The notes beneath the pieces were generated by a model. The model saw only the letters and a list, made by a program, of their open reading frames with translations, did not search any database and had not been told where the DNA came from. From Azadirachta indica (Eukaryota; Streptophyta; Magnoliopsida; Sapindales; Meliaceae), in contig CM040453.1 in NCBI GenBank assembly GCA_022749755.1, positions 3,432,102-3,496,101 of the forward strand: DNA of 64,000 bases, read 5' to 3'. Below are positions 12,339 through 25,556 of the stretch, in pieces (position 1 is the stretch's first letter; the number at the start of each line of letters is the position of its first letter). Both the position numbers and the translations under genes were made by a program.

Positions 12339-13765
12339 GTATCTAACTTTCTCAAAGCTTTAGCAACAGTTTTGTTAGGTTAGTGGTTCGATTGATTGGT
12401 ATATTGGTTATATGTATATGTGGATGCAATAGCTTGTATACATATGCATTCATGCTTCCTCTCATTCTTTCATGGCTGAGGTTGACCATGATTAGGCCCA
12501 TTGAAATATTATTACTACTAAGATGTACAAACCTGATATAGGTCCCATTGTGTATATTTCTACGTTAGCCGAGTTGAACCATCCATTGTAATCTTATGCC
12601 CGGAAAAGGCTTAATTATTGTTATGCATGGGGGTGTATCCGGGATTAATCCAGGCTTGCTTTTGTGGTGCTCTATCATTTGCATGTGCTGGTGTGAACTT
12701 CAGGAGAATGCTTCTTACGCCAAACAACGTGTATTGATTTCCAACTGTGTGTTTCACACCTTTAGGAAGGGATAGTCCTAGAATTCTCGTCTTTCTGGAT
12801 AAGTTGTCATGAAAGCTGGACCATTACTCCACAACCCACCCAACCCCGCAGCAACCCCCACCCTCCACCCCGGTAGAATCTTTAATTGCTCCTCCGTAAC
12901 ACGCTTAGCTGGTGGCTCAGCTCCACTGACCAATAAAAAGTAGACATAAGGCACTGAAATGGATCCCGCAGCCCATGGTAGTTATGTTGTCTGTAACAAT
13001 TTTCCAGTTAACACTAGAATTATGCGATTGATAACCTGCATTCTGCCTACTGGTACAGTGCAGTAAAAACTAGGGATAGACAGCAGTCAACTAAGAAGAT
13101 TACTGTTCATACCCAATGAATATTGAAACGTACTCGTTCAAGGGAGAGGTAACCAAGTAATCGTATTGGGAGCCCCTTCATTCAAGTATCAAAATTTGTT
13201 TCTACACGGTTTAGTGTAGTACTAGATTCTCTTTGCCGTAGAGTCAGCACCAATGACTAACATTAAACTCAACGTCTTGACCACTAGCTTTAAGACATGA
13301 GCTGTACTAGATTACGAGGAAGAATTTCTGCTGCTTAATTGGAAATATTGAATAGACAACACTCAGTCCAATATACAAAGAAAAACGAAAAGACTACCCG
13401 ACGACAACTAAAGAAATTTTGCCAAAGCAAGAACCACCATCTGTTTTCCTTTAAGGCATTTCAAATGCTATGAGTGAAGAAGAGATGTTCAGTTGCACAT
13501 GTACAAAAATGTCCAGGATAAAATTGACAACCTCAAAGGCAGTGAGAGAAAGAGAAAATATCAGGCATCAACATATCGCCCAACTGAAGGCAGAGAGTTG
13601 AAACATTACCCATCAGAGAAGCAAAGCTACCTTATCCAACAAGACTGATAGAAGACGCAACACTATTGAGTAATAATTACTAATATTAACATTGGAGCAT
13701 ATGACTATTGAGTTTTGTTAACAAGACAACTCTAGCCGTGTGGCATTTTAAAACAAATGTGAGCT
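12339..13765. other. Intergenic between convergent genes
   Basis: Holds the 3' untranslated regions of the RCC1 gene (plus) and the BPM gene (minus). A C-rich stretch lies at 12830-12872. No open frame, RNA gene or mobile element was recognised. Confidence 0.5.
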
Positions 13766-16700
13766 CTAAAACCGTCTTCTTAGACGCCTGCCATTGGGAT
13801 TAGCTGATTCTGCAGCTGCACCATCTGCTAGATCTAGCCCATATATACTGCTGCCACTTCTTTTCCTACTTGATGACATACTTGAATTCTCGTCCCCTGA
13901 AGCCAATGTCTTTAGGAGCTCAGACAATAACGATGGGCAGCTCTCCTCCAAGTGCTTGAACCCTTCTGACTGCATAACAACTGCATCAACAAAATAATTA
14001 TTTAGTTTTTACTTAACAAAACATCAACTGCATATAGATCAGGAGGGGACCAGTAAAATATGTATGAACAGCCACAACTTTCAATTGCTTTAAACGTCCA
14101 CACTGGAGCCATAATCCTTTAAAGTTCGTAAGTAAAATGTGAACCACAATCTACAACTGAGAAAGTAGCGCCAATACTAACGACAAGTGCAAAATTTTGA
14201 ATTACAGTGTTCTCCAGCATATCAAATTCTGTTAGTTCAAACTATAAAAGTAGCAAAACTCTTGTTAAATTCAAATGAAAATCACAACAACTAATTTGTA
14301 ACAACCAGACTACAGGCACTGGAAACTTAATTCCTAACGAAATACCTGGTTCAAACCAGATCCAAATAGTTAAGAGTGTGCATCCTATTTTAAATCAAGA
14401 CAAATTAGTCACAATAGCTTGACCATTGTTAAAGTACCTAGTCAGCATCTTCAATCATAGCATCTTCCATCTTGCACTTTTATAACAAGCACAAACTGTT
14501 TCTAGAAGAGAACAAATGCACTGAAAAGGACATCTGAGCGAGAGAAATGCACTCATATGAAGGTCCTAAAATATGTAAAGTACATGCCAGAAAATTTGTT
14601 CCCCGTAAGAATTTAAAGAATCAAATTAAGCGACTCTGAGTATCTCCATTGAACTAGGTATGCAGGGAGGAAGCACCAAGCATACTTCCAAAACAATAAA
14701 AAACTGAAGCAGGCATAACCTGAAAGTTGCACCCTCAGTATCTACGAACAACACGCACCTCCCAAGTTGGCTGGAGTTGCTGCAAACTTCAAGCAGATAG
14801 CCTTAAGCTGGGGACACTGGTGTTGCTCTGCTAGCGCAAGTGTTGTTGCCACAGTTTCAGCATTGAGTTCTTCACACAATTTGGATTCACACAACAATTT
14901 CAATCGATCTATATTATAAAGGTCAGCTGCAGCCAATAGATGCTGTATCATGTTGGTTGATGTGCACATTGATGTTGAGCCAGTAATTTCATATACATCA
15001 GGAAGTTTATCGGTGTAAATAAATAAGAGCATTGCCTGGAATAACAGAAGGGCTGGTTTATGTTAAAATGCCTGCTTCGGAAATAAAAGCATTTGCATAA
15101 ATAAAAATTCATGGTTAGATATACATAAACTTCACTATTACATAGCCAAGGAGTCAATTTATAGGCAACATGAACAAAGAAAAGCAACTCGCAAGTCCCC
15201 AAAATCAAGAGCACTTTCCCATTTATAAAAGAAGCACTCTGAAGCATTCAGAGGCACAAAAATTGTATTCCAAGAAGCAATTAGCAAGAGATGCATTTTT
15301 TGTCTAAAACCAATTGCATCTAGATGACCAGAGCCAAATGACAAAGCTAATTTATGCAATAACCTGAACCCATCTGATGCAACCTATCACATTATTCGTT
15401 TCATGGGCAGCCTTGATCAAACCAGCTGTGAAGAGCCGCCACCTAAGATATAATCCTTACATTATATGGTGGTAAAATGGCCCCATGTTGCAAACCCAAA
15501 CTGCAGATGTGCATAAATCATGCAGACATAAACCCCAACTTCAGAGGTCATGAACTTTGTTTTCATTTTCAAGGTCCCCTGACTATACCACAAAGAGACA
15601 GACCTTAAATTACATTCATAACAGGACCAATAACATTCTTTTAAGCATAATTAGCAGGCCATACATATCACTAATTTTTATCAGATCTATGAATAATCTA
15701 CATTTTAGGTAAAATATTTAGCTCATAATAAAATACTCCCTCTCCGAGAAGTAGTTTCCCTAGAGTATAATGTTTAGATTTTCAGTTTCAGGTTCACAAT
15801 CAATGGCTTACTAAGACATGAGAGAATCATAGAAAGAATGATAAAATCGCATGGGAAATTGTGGAAAAAAATATATTAAAATAAGCCAGAAACACTGAAC
15901 AGTTATTCTTGAGTATTTTCAAATTTTTTGCTTGTGAAAATAAATGCAGAATAGAAAAAGATATTCAAAGAATTCAATCTTCTAAACTGATGTAACTCAA
16001 ACCATATTCCTTTTTCAAACTCCTATCCCATTTATTCCAGCTGTCACTAGGATGCACTTTTTGCAGGAAATGTATATTCCTTAGAAATATTCTTTCTTTT
16101 CCTATTAATTAGAAACCCTAACAACAATTCAATCAGTTTAGGATAAAAGTGATAATTCAAGCCACTGCTAGATAGGCCTTCCCAGTATCCTTCATATGCT
16201 TTGTGTACATTCAGCAAATCATCTTTAGTTATGGGCCAAAGTGACATGTTAACTCGTGACATTAAAAAAATTATGCAGATATTGTACAATGAGTCATAAA
16301 ATCATAATACACGCAGAATATTGAATTCTTCTAAGGCACTAGAAAAGGTTTTTCCCAGATGCATCTATACAAATGAGCCTTTTCTCATTCCTTTTTCTTC
16401 ATGTGGTGATCAAAATAAACGAGGAAAAAATAGAAGCATTACCTTGAAGATCGAGGGCTCAACATCCTTCACAACTACTTTATCCAAATTACGATCCCCA
16501 ACAAGCCCATAAAACTGTGCTCTAAAAACAGGAGAGCGAGCAGCAAGTATCAACTTATGAGCTTTAAATGTTTCATCCCCAACCTGGAAGACTATGTCAC
16601 ATCCAACTTCAGACTCTAGCATATCCTTAAGGCCCTGACCCATGTCTGATGGTGGTACAGGTATGGTATATTGTTTTGGTCCCTCAAGGCGATTTCTAAC

Positions 16701-18007
16701 AACTCCAACAGTGCAGTTCATGATAAGGCAATCATCTTTTATATAATCAGAAGTCTCTAAAGCTGTTCTTTTAAAAAAACGCTTGTAGCCCCTGAAATGC
16801 ATTCAAGAAGTGAAATGAAGAAATCAGTAGAAGAGATATATACATAAGTATTGTATGGATGCAGAATACTGAACTTAACAAGAAATTCAGCATTTAGGCC
16901 AATTTGTTTTCGTAAGGAAGAAAAAATGGTAAGCTAAGCCACTAAAGCTCAGTGGAACTGACAAATTTTGGTAATTCATCACCAATTTGAAGAGATATCA
17001 TGCAGGTTTGACAACTGAAGGATTGAATGTTCCACTGCCATAGTCATAGGAAGCTTATAAATTTAATTCCTCAAACAACTACAATAAATAATCTTCCCAC
17101 AAAAACTCCTTCTCAACTACAATTCATCAACAATAGTAATCAACCAAACCATTTCAACCAAGCTGCGAGTCCAAACTAGTTAGGTCAGCCAAAAGAATCT
17201 TTTACTTTCACCACCTTAACCCAGAGCCACAATATCTGTAAGCTGTCCCGAACTCAAATCCCTTTTGCTTGTTCCTATCCACTTATTTTGGTCCACACTC
17301 CACATTAAGAAAATAAGAGTTTGACAGCATAGGCCGTGCCCCCACCAGTTTTCATTAAAATTCACCATAGCGGAATCACAATTCTCCAGCCAAACCAACT
17401 CATACGAAAACCAAATTTCTAATTACAACCCAACACAATGAAGCAGTCGAAAAAAACAATATGAATCAAAAGCCCATCTCGGGTAATTACAAAGACAACT
17501 AAACTCAATTCACCAAATGCAGCATACAAAAAATTTGTGCCACCCAAACGACTAATACCTTATAATTCATTAGAAAAAGAACCAAACCCATCAAAAAAGA
17601 AATAAACATAATCACTTTCTTTTTAAAAAAAATTACCACATGCTTCCACGATACTTCAACGTGTACGGCCCACTCTCTAATGCCCGATCGAAGTGACTAT
17701 GGACTTTATGCTTCCCTTTCCCACTTTGGTCAACCAAAGTCAACTCAAACAGCGCCCTCACGTCCGTTCCTTCGCTCGCCAACGCAATAAACACCGATAC
17801 GTACAGGGCGCTATCCTCGGGGTTTTTGCCATCGGGGTAAAAGTAAATCGCCCAATCGTAACCGCCCACCGTAAAAACATCGCTCGATATGCACTTGCCC
17901 GGGCCCATTCCCTTCGCCAATGAGTACCCTTTGATCGTGAACTGGTGAGACCCATTCACCGTTTCGTTGATTGACTTCGACGTCGATTCTTTATCCGAAT
18001 TGCCCAT
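13766..18007 (-). CDS. MATH-BTB adaptor of CUL3 ubiquitin ligases (BPM family, BPM3-like), 403 aa
   Basis: A substrate adaptor for CUL3-RING E3 ligases, which in Arabidopsis target class I HD-ZIP, ERF/AP2, MYB and clade A PP2C proteins. Exons on the minus strand: 18007-17637, 16791-16443, 15035-14759, 13980-13766; phases agree and total 1212 bases, close to the family length of about 400 residues. The MATH domain spans roughly residues 18-150 ([20 protein letters not shown], then [17 protein letters not shown]). The BTB domain follows ([31 protein letters not shown]) with FIYTDKLP at its end. A helical BACK-like region follows ([19 protein letters not shown]). The tail ends in the basic cluster GRRLRRRF, a likely nuclear signal. 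Its place near HESO1 and PMT11 homologues suits BPM3. No defects are seen. Confidence 0.95.
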
Positions 18008-19358
18008 GATTTCATCGAACTTTGCAGCCTCCGTATCAAGCAGTTTAGTGATTTGAGAAATCGCTGCCCCAATTCTTGATTGAACCGTTGGCTTAAATTT
18101 GCATCAATTGCGAGGGAAAAACTTGTAATTCAAGAAATTGAAGCCCTAATTCTTTGAGAGTTTAATAAGTCGCCAGAATTTACAATACCGTACTGCAATA
18201 TCCCGTTTTAGGGGCAAATTTGGAATTGAATATGTTGCGGTGGTGGTGATGGCGGTCGCGCTGATTTTGACGGAGGATGAGGAAAGGGGAAGAGGGGTTT
18301 TAATATAGTGTGATCAGGTACTCGGTATATATAGGTATAACGGAGAATGTTTGGGAGTTGGAATACTATAGTCTCGAGATGGTATAAATAATTAGAAAAA
18401 TATTTATGGTTTTATATTTAGACCCCTATATTGTTATACATCATCAATTAAACGATATAATTTATCATAGTTTATTATATAGGTCCAATTAATTTGTTTT
18501 TTGATGGTAATATTCTTTATTGATGATTAGGATGTGAGTTTCTATTTTTTCTATATTATCCATTATTAACTGAATAAATTCATTAAGACATTTATCTAAT
18601 AAAATATAAAAATCTCAAAATTTAAATGTTAAAATCCTATTGATAATTTACAGGAGAAAATCAAGTAATTAGTATATTTGTTCTCTTCGAAACTGTTTTA
18701 CAGGTTTCACAATAATTCCAGAATAATTTATTAAAATAAGTAATATTACTTTATCTTTAGTATTAAATATTTTTATGTACACAAAATGTGAAAAAAATTT
18801 TCTCTCATTATCTAGTTATTTTATTCTAATATTTGATGGCAATAGAAATTTTTAATTAGTGTTTATGTTGGCAAGTTCTTTCAATATATAGGCCTCAATC
18901 ATTTTGCAACTAAAACAAGTAAAATGATAGGTACGTAAAGTGTAGAACTTCATTTCTTCACAATAAAATGGATAATTATTGCAATTAACTATTTGATATT
19001 GACCTTACTTAAAACTCAAATCTTTAAATCTTATTTTAGTTGGAGATTAACAGGAGACAAAACTCTTGCAAAATGTTTGACATATATTTTATCACGTAAT
19101 AAATTTTGTGTAAGAGAAACTTTTTGTGAAAATTCTATCATAATTCAAAAATATATATGAAGTCACAATCACATTTTACGTATTTCTCATAATACAATTA
19201 TAAATTGCACGTACTGTTGAAACTTACCGCCCACCAATTGAAAAATTAAATTAACAAAAATCAAGGATCATCCGCTCCTCTTCCGTAAAATTTTTTTGTT
19301 TAAAAAAAAAAACAGAGAAAACAAAAAACCAAGTTGTTTCCTCAATAAAGCATGAAGT
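18008..19358. other. Intergenic: BPM promoter side
   Basis: GC-richer leader and promoter sequence of the BPM gene lies at 18008-18330, with a GGTGGTGGTGATGGCGG stretch. From about 18340 the DNA is strongly AT-rich and featureless up to the 3' end of copy A. Confidence 0.5.
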
Positions 19359-19990
19359 TTAGGAGCCATCTGGGTCAGGCTCCGAGGTGAATAATAATGG
19401 CTTCAATGGATTTAGTTTCATGTTTTTGTTGTGGAAGATGCAAGAAGAAATAAGGAGAGCACCAGAAAATCCTTTGTTAAGAACCGAAGGAATTTCTACA
19501 GGTTTCAGATGTAGAGTTTTCCAGGAATGAATTAATATTGCATCCTTAACCTTCAAGTTGTCTGTGAGCTCTACAGGAGACAATCTAGCTAAGTAGTAAC
19601 CCGGATCGGTGCATAGAGATTTTTTCCAATACCCGTGCTCATTTGCTAAACAGGTTATTCTGATTATAGATCCTGTGTATATTCAAAGAAATTTGTGCAG
19701 AAATATGATCAGATGCAGAAACTTCAAATTACGCATAAGAATAATGTTCCTTATAGGATGTAGACAAGGCATACCTTAAGTGGATAATATTTAGAGTCAG
19801 ATTTACATAAAATAAGCCCCTATATTAGAAACACGGAATGATTGTTCTTTTCCTTTTGATTTTGACGAGGAGTTGTAATCATGACCATTTTCAGGCTTAG
19901 ACTTGTTAGCATTTGGTCTAGAACCATAACCATCTTTCCTAGAATTTGGATTATTAACATATGGTTTGGGCTAATAGCCATTATCCCTAC
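19359..19990 (-). pseudogene. Copy A of the repeat/PRP-SRPP-like family, 3' half (split by a retrotransposon)
   Basis: The 3' half of a member of the array described for copy D. Exon 2 (19672-19359) is still open for 104 codons and reads as the Ole e 1-like domain (RITCLANEHGYW, YYLARLSPVELTDNLKVKDA, KGFSGALLISS, MKLNPLKPLLFTSEPD), but it has lost the FNCRGTTDEKG segment and several conserved residues. The exon 1 remnant (19990-19775) still shows family units such as DNGY, KDGYGSRPNANKSKPENG and the LCKSDSKYYPLK lead into the splice site. It has an in-frame stop and a one-base shift before that lead. The host sequence stops at 19990, where the retrotransposon begins, and resumes at 26387. Confidence 0.88.
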
Positions 19991-20880
19991 TGTCATAAGG
20001 GACCTTTTATTAATGCGGCAACTTTGCGCTTGCGCCAAATTACTTCAGCCAGTAATTTCTCACTTCTATAATGGAGGTTGAGCTCTCATAACTTCTTGCG
20101 CTTTAAAAGAAAATACAATAACATTGCACAAATTTACGAAAGGAAAACTCTCTTTAACTTTTCTATTTCTCTTTGAGAAAAGAATGTAAATGTACAAAGC
20201 TTGTTGTGTTAGAGATTCACTCAATTCATTTGATGATCTCTATCACTCTCACTACCCTATATATATGTATATATATTCATGTAAAGGCAACCAACACCCC
20301 TGGTTGCTAGGGCTATATGTCTTATATATATGCTGCCATCATATATTTTCCCTAGTGAAATGAACTAATTTTAAGGCCACTTTGTGTGTCACTTCTCTTA
20401 AGTCAAGGAACTACCCAGCCAAGTCATCTTAACTTAGTTCTTGCCTGACACCTTATGCAGACCAAGTCTTCTTTACCTTAATCCCAGCAAGTGCACCCCG
20501 TTTAAGGCCTTATCGAATACCCCCACTACTACCTTGAGTTTTTTAACTCATGACCGGCATTCGTATTCACCCATATAGTTCATTATTGACATCCATTGCA
20601 TAGTTTAGCTACTGCTTTATTACTGCCTGTACCATTCTCACTCACAACCATGTTCTAGGTCAGATAGGTGCGTATCAATGATTTCGACTGTCATTATAAC
20701 ATTCCCAGAACACTAATATTTCTCGCAGTGCTCAGTGTCACTATCCGCAATGTAGCCTCAAACCCTTATCTTAATTTGCTGAGACCTGTCCTGCAACCTT
20801 GTGTAAATCCCGTAACTTGTTAACTTGATGTAAGGACATCATCGAGTATACTGCACGCCACAAGATTTAAGACCCCAACA
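19991..20880 (-). repeat. Left LTR (3' LTR of the gypsy element), about 890 bp
   Basis: Shares long runs with 25557-26386, for example the CCAAATTACTTCAGCCAGTA block at about 20035 and 25603, and the terminal CACAAGATTTAAG block. Its TA-rich stretch near 20263 differs in length from the partner. Confidence 0.85.
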
Positions 20881-20919
20881 AATCACGTCCACCAAAAGAG
20901 CTCGATGTCCTTGTTCGAA

Positions 20920-23900
20920 AGGTGTCTAAGTATGCCTTAACCTCTTTTTCGAATTACCACAAAGTAACATCTCGCTCCCAGCTAGCATTTACTTCGCTCC
21001 TATTCTTCCACTAAACCAAGTATTCTGTGTGTCAGTTCTTTTTGCTCTGCCCCATTGTTTGGTAATCAAGAATTTTCTCTACTTCCTTGTGAAATTGCTT
21101 CTGAATCACATGAAGAGCTCTCTTGGTTTGACGATGCCCATCATCAACCAAGTCTTCATAGAAAGGTTTGAGAAAGCTTACATGAAATATGAGATGAACC
21201 TTCAGCCGTTCGGGTAGCTTTAACCAATATGCTACTCTTTCCACTCCCTTTATAACCTTAAAAGATCTATTGTATTTTAACATTAACGCTCGATGTACGG
21301 TTTTGTTACTAATTTTCTTCTATATTTGGGGCGTGAGCTTGAGCAACACCTTGTTGCTCACATCAAACTCTAACAGTCTTTTTCCAACATCCGTATACTT
21401 CTTTATTTGTCAAGACGCTTTGGCCAAGCTACTTGAAGCTTACACCAACAACTTTTGCTTGTCTCGTACAAACCTATGTGCTGTTGGGCACTTCACTCCA
21501 ATAGCTTGTTTCGCCATCTTGTGTAGAGTAAGTGACTGCTGCCTCAAGACTAAATTTGATGGATTTATTCCTGTTACTAAGGAACGATGTATGTTATAGT
21601 CAAATTGAGCCACATCGAGTAGATCCACCCAATTCTTCTAGCTGACTGTTATATAGTGTCCCAAGTATTCCTCGAGTAATGTGTTCACCCTCTTCGTCTG
21701 ACCATCAGTTTAAGGATGATTAGCCGTCGAAAACTTCAACTTGGTCCCTATCAAGTTAAAAAGTGTTGTCCAAAATCGACCTGTGAAACGAGCGTCTCTA
21801 TCACTCACGATGTCTTCAAGAATCCCAAAATATTACATCATATACTTGTAAAATAATTCTGCTACCATGTCTGCTGTGAATGCTTAAGACGCAGGTATGA
21901 ATACCGCATATTTAGTGAAGCGATCCGCTATCACCAACATTGATTTTTGTTCATTTGCCTTTGCCATGCCTGAGATAAAATCCATCGAGATTGATTGTCA
22001 TGGTCTTTTTGGATTTGATAATGGTTGCAATAGGTTTGCTGGTCTCTGCTTCTCCGAATTATCTTACTGGCACACGAGACAAGTTTTGACACGTTTGCGG
22101 GTATGTCTTCTTCCATTTTTGGCCAGTAGTAAAAATGCTCCAAGAGTGCCATCATCTGCTCAATCCCTAGATACTTGACCCGTTGAGGGTCATGTGTCTC
22201 TCGTAATAATATGTGTCTAAGTTCCCTATTACTCGAAACATAAAGCCTTCCTCCGCGTGCATAAATTAATCCATCAGCCAAAATCTTCGCATTAGCCCTT
22301 CCTTAATCTTGTCGCGAAGCCGACAATATGCAGAATAACCATTGACATGCTGCCGCACCTTGTCAATGAAGTCCAAAACCACAGAGGTTAGGGCCACAAC
22401 ATAGCCCTCCACTTTCTTTTCACTAAGAGCATCTGCAACCATATTTTGCCTCCTCAGCTTGTGTACCCATTTGAAGTCAAACTCAATAAGAAATTCCTGC
22501 CATCTTGCTTGTTTCAAGGACAATTACTTTGTAAGCGGAAGTATATATTAAACACATTATCCGTCACTACTATAAAGAGCATCCTAAAGAAATAATGCTA
22601 CCATGTTGCTAAATAATTCACTACCATTATCATCTCCTTTTCGTTAGTTGAATACTGTTACTCCGCATCATTCAACTTTTAACTTTCGAAAGTACCCTTC
22701 TTGCACTAGCACGCAACCAATTACCTTGTCCGACACATCTGTAGAGATCTCGAAAGGTTTGCTAAAATCCGGTAACTTGAGCATGGGCTTAGAAGTTACT
22801 GCACTTTTGATGTCATTGAATGCACATTAGCATGTCTCGGTTGATTCTCACTTTTGATATTTTCGCAACATGTCAGTGAGCACGCTAAATCATTTGCAGT
22901 AGCCCTCAATGAATTTTCTGTAGTAGTTAGTCACACTAAGAAAATATCGGAGTTCGGCTACCTTTTTAGGTTTGGTTCAGTCAAGGATGACATTAACTTT
23001 TCTCCCGTCCATGCAAATGCTACCACTACTCACCTAATGGCCAAGAAATAGCACTTATTGCTTATAAAATTCGTATTTTTCCTTCTTAACATATACTTGT
23101 GTTCATGCAGCATTATGAACACATGTTTTAAGTGCTTAAAATGATTTCTGAAACTCTTACTATACACCACAATGTCGTCTAGGCAGACGGCTACAAACTT
23201 ATCTAAAAACTCGTAAAGAATGCATTCATGAGGTTACAAAAGGTAGAAGGTGCATTGGTAAGTCCGAATGACATTACAAGAAATTCATACAAACCGTACC
23301 TTGTTGCACACGCTGTTTTTACTTCGTTGCCTTCAGCGATCTTTACTTGTCAATAGCCCGCTCTCAAATCAAGCTATAAAGTAGCAAGCACTCTCCAACC
23401 GGTTAAACAAATCAGCAACAATGGGGATGGCGTATTTGTTCTTTACCGTGACCTTTTTGAGTGCACGGTAATTTACGCACATTACAAGAAATTCATACAA
23501 ATCATACCTTGTTACACACGTTGTCTTCACTTTGTCGCCTTCAACAATCTTTACTTACCAATAGCCCGCTCTCAAATCAAGCTTTGTAAAGTGGTAAGCG
23601 TTGCCCAACCGTTCAAACAAATCGACAATAATGGGGACAGGGTATTTATTCTTTACCGTGACCTTATTGAGTGCACGGTAATTTACGCACATTCGCAATA
23701 ATCCATCTTACTTATTTTGAAATAAAATCGATATGCTATAAGGAGCCTTCGAAGGTTGGATGTACCCTACATCCAGCAACTCGTCAAGTTGTCTCCGCAA
23801 CTCCGCTAACTCGAATGGGGACATTTGGTAAAAAGCCTACGCAAGGGGTCTTACGACAGGTTCCAACTCAATATAGTGATCAATAGCACGCTTAGGGAGC

Positions 23901-24400
23901 AATTCTTTGGGGAGTTGGAGTGGTATGATATCCGCAAACTCATTTAACACCGCAGCATACTTACCAGGCAGCTCCACGACTTGGTCCAGCTTGATTTCTA
24001 TAAACATTGTAATGTATGAAATCTCCTGCTTTTGAGCCCTTTGTTAAACTAAATGACAAATTGCAATGATGGCTCCGATCTACCATTCTTTAAAAACTCG
24101 TAAGGTACGAGCTACGAAGTTTTTCCCGTAATCAATAAACTCCACATTTGTGGCCTCACATATGCTATGGCGCCCACAAGAAATTCAATCCTCAAAATTA
24201 AATCAAAATCTTCGAGAGGTAAAGTTGAGAAACGTACCTTATCTTCCCAATCCCCGACTCTCAAAGAGTTTATGGCTAATCCTTGAACAACCATATCTGA
24301 TGAATTCACGGCCTGTTCAGCACACGATGCTCCCTCAATATTTAACACTTAGCGCTGCACCTCTCGCGCTGCCAAGAAGTTGTTTTTCACTCCTATGTCT
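20920..24400 (-). pseudogene. Degraded gypsy pol (protease, RT, RNase H, integrase, chromodomain)
   Basis: Pieces recognisable on the minus strand: an aspartic-protease region around 24348-24112 (LPLEDFDLILRIEFL); reverse transcriptase around 23900-22700, whose catalytic box reads FVAVCLDDIVVY near 23166-23203, with Cys where Tyr is usual; an RNase H/connection end at 22523-22266 (QARWQEFLIEFDF, NMVADALS); the integrase zinc-binding region at 22281-21931 (LRHILLRETHD...YYWPKMEEDI); integrase core remnants; then the C-terminal LKLPERLKVHLIFHVSFLKP and a chromodomain-like EKILDYQTMG and following segment at about 21160-20930. Stops and shifts separate nearly all pieces. Confidence 0.85.
23271..23690 (-). 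repeat. Tandem duplication of about 208 bp inside the gypsy reverse transcriptase
   Basis: Two adjacent copies start at 23271 and 23479 (period 208). Each begins ACATTACAAGAAATTCATAC and ends with GAGTGCACGGTAATTTACGC. They differ at many positions, so the duplication is old or arose between diverged templates. Confidence 0.85.
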
Positions 24401-25163
24401 ATCATTGCCCGAATCTCGATGTCACTTACGTGTACTTTTATGTACATAAGGCCCCGATAACTTTCGTCAATTCGTAACACATTGCAGTGCTACTGTTGTA
24501 CTTCTCAGCTTTTAGATTTTTTTCTTTGGCAACCATCGCATTTAGCTTACTGCGCTGTGGGCATTTTTTTGCCCTATGGGGACCATTACAAATGAAATAT
24601 GCCAAGCCCTTCTTTTCTTATTTTGATGGCTTTGTTTGGCTAGATTCTCCCTCTTTCTTTCAGCCATCATTCTTTGAATAACCAACTTTCTTCCTTTTGC
24701 CCTCATTTATCTTTTGTTTGGTTATGATTCTAAACTTGTAGTCCACCAAGCTATTCGCTGCTGCGATTGCAGTAGGCAAGTCTCTCACCACTTGCCTTTA
24801 TAACTCCGTTTGTGCCCACGGCTACAATCTAGAAATGAAATTGAAGAGCTTGTCTTCATTTGACATGTTCTTAATATTGAGCATCAACGAACTTAACGTC
24901 TTCACAAACTCATGAACAGAACCTGTATGCTTAAGTCTCTTTAAACTTTCCTTGGTAAGCCACCCCACATTGCAAGGTAAGAACTAAGCCTTCAGCTCTT
25001 GTTTCAGTGAATCCCATGTATCAACAGTAGTACACTGCGCTTCCGCATCCTCTTGAAGTTGAATGCGCCACCATAACTTTGCATCTCCTTCTATATACAT
25101 GCTTGTGATGGTAACTTGCTCCGCTTCAGGTATATGAGCCGCTTTAAAGTATTGTTCCATATC

Positions 25164-25535
25164 TCAAAGGAAATTCTCCAATTTTTTTGCATTGCGTGAG
25201 CCGCTGAAACCTTTAGGCTCTGGCACTTTGATCTTAGAAGGACCTAACTCCGTCGGTGTCAGAGTGTTACCTAATGCGCACTTCAGCAACCCGACCTCTC
25301 TTTCGAGATCATTAATGCGTGCTTTCAACACTCCCTTCAATGATCTTACATCCTCCATGGATGCATTCTGCTTCTTCGCGAACAGATTGGAAAAATCGTT
25401 CAACTCCTGCCGAAGGCTAGCAATTTTGGAAGTGTTGAGCTTTGATTGTACTGTAATGGATTCGCATAAGCTGGTATAGAACCAAAAATTCTTTCTAGCT
25501 GCCCTCACTCTTTCTTTCAATGTCTCTTCCGACAT
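25164..25535 (-). pseudogene. Gypsy gag N-terminal fragment
   Basis: An open stretch from the Met at 25535 (MSEETLKERVRAARKNFWF) with a predicted coiled-coil-like segment (LRQELNDFSNLF, DLEREVGLLKCAL) and the lead PSKIKVPEPKGFSGSRNAKK typical of plant chromovirus gag. It ends at a stop near 25164, before the capsid core, and similar gag sequence continues in other frames to about 24800. Confidence 0.75.
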
Positions 25536-25556
25536 ATTTGTGCAGAAAATAAGAAA

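Noticed and set aside
25500..25556. Primer-binding site for the gypsy element
   Set aside because: No stretch next to the right LTR matches tRNA-iMet or another tRNA end that I recognise, so none is annotated.
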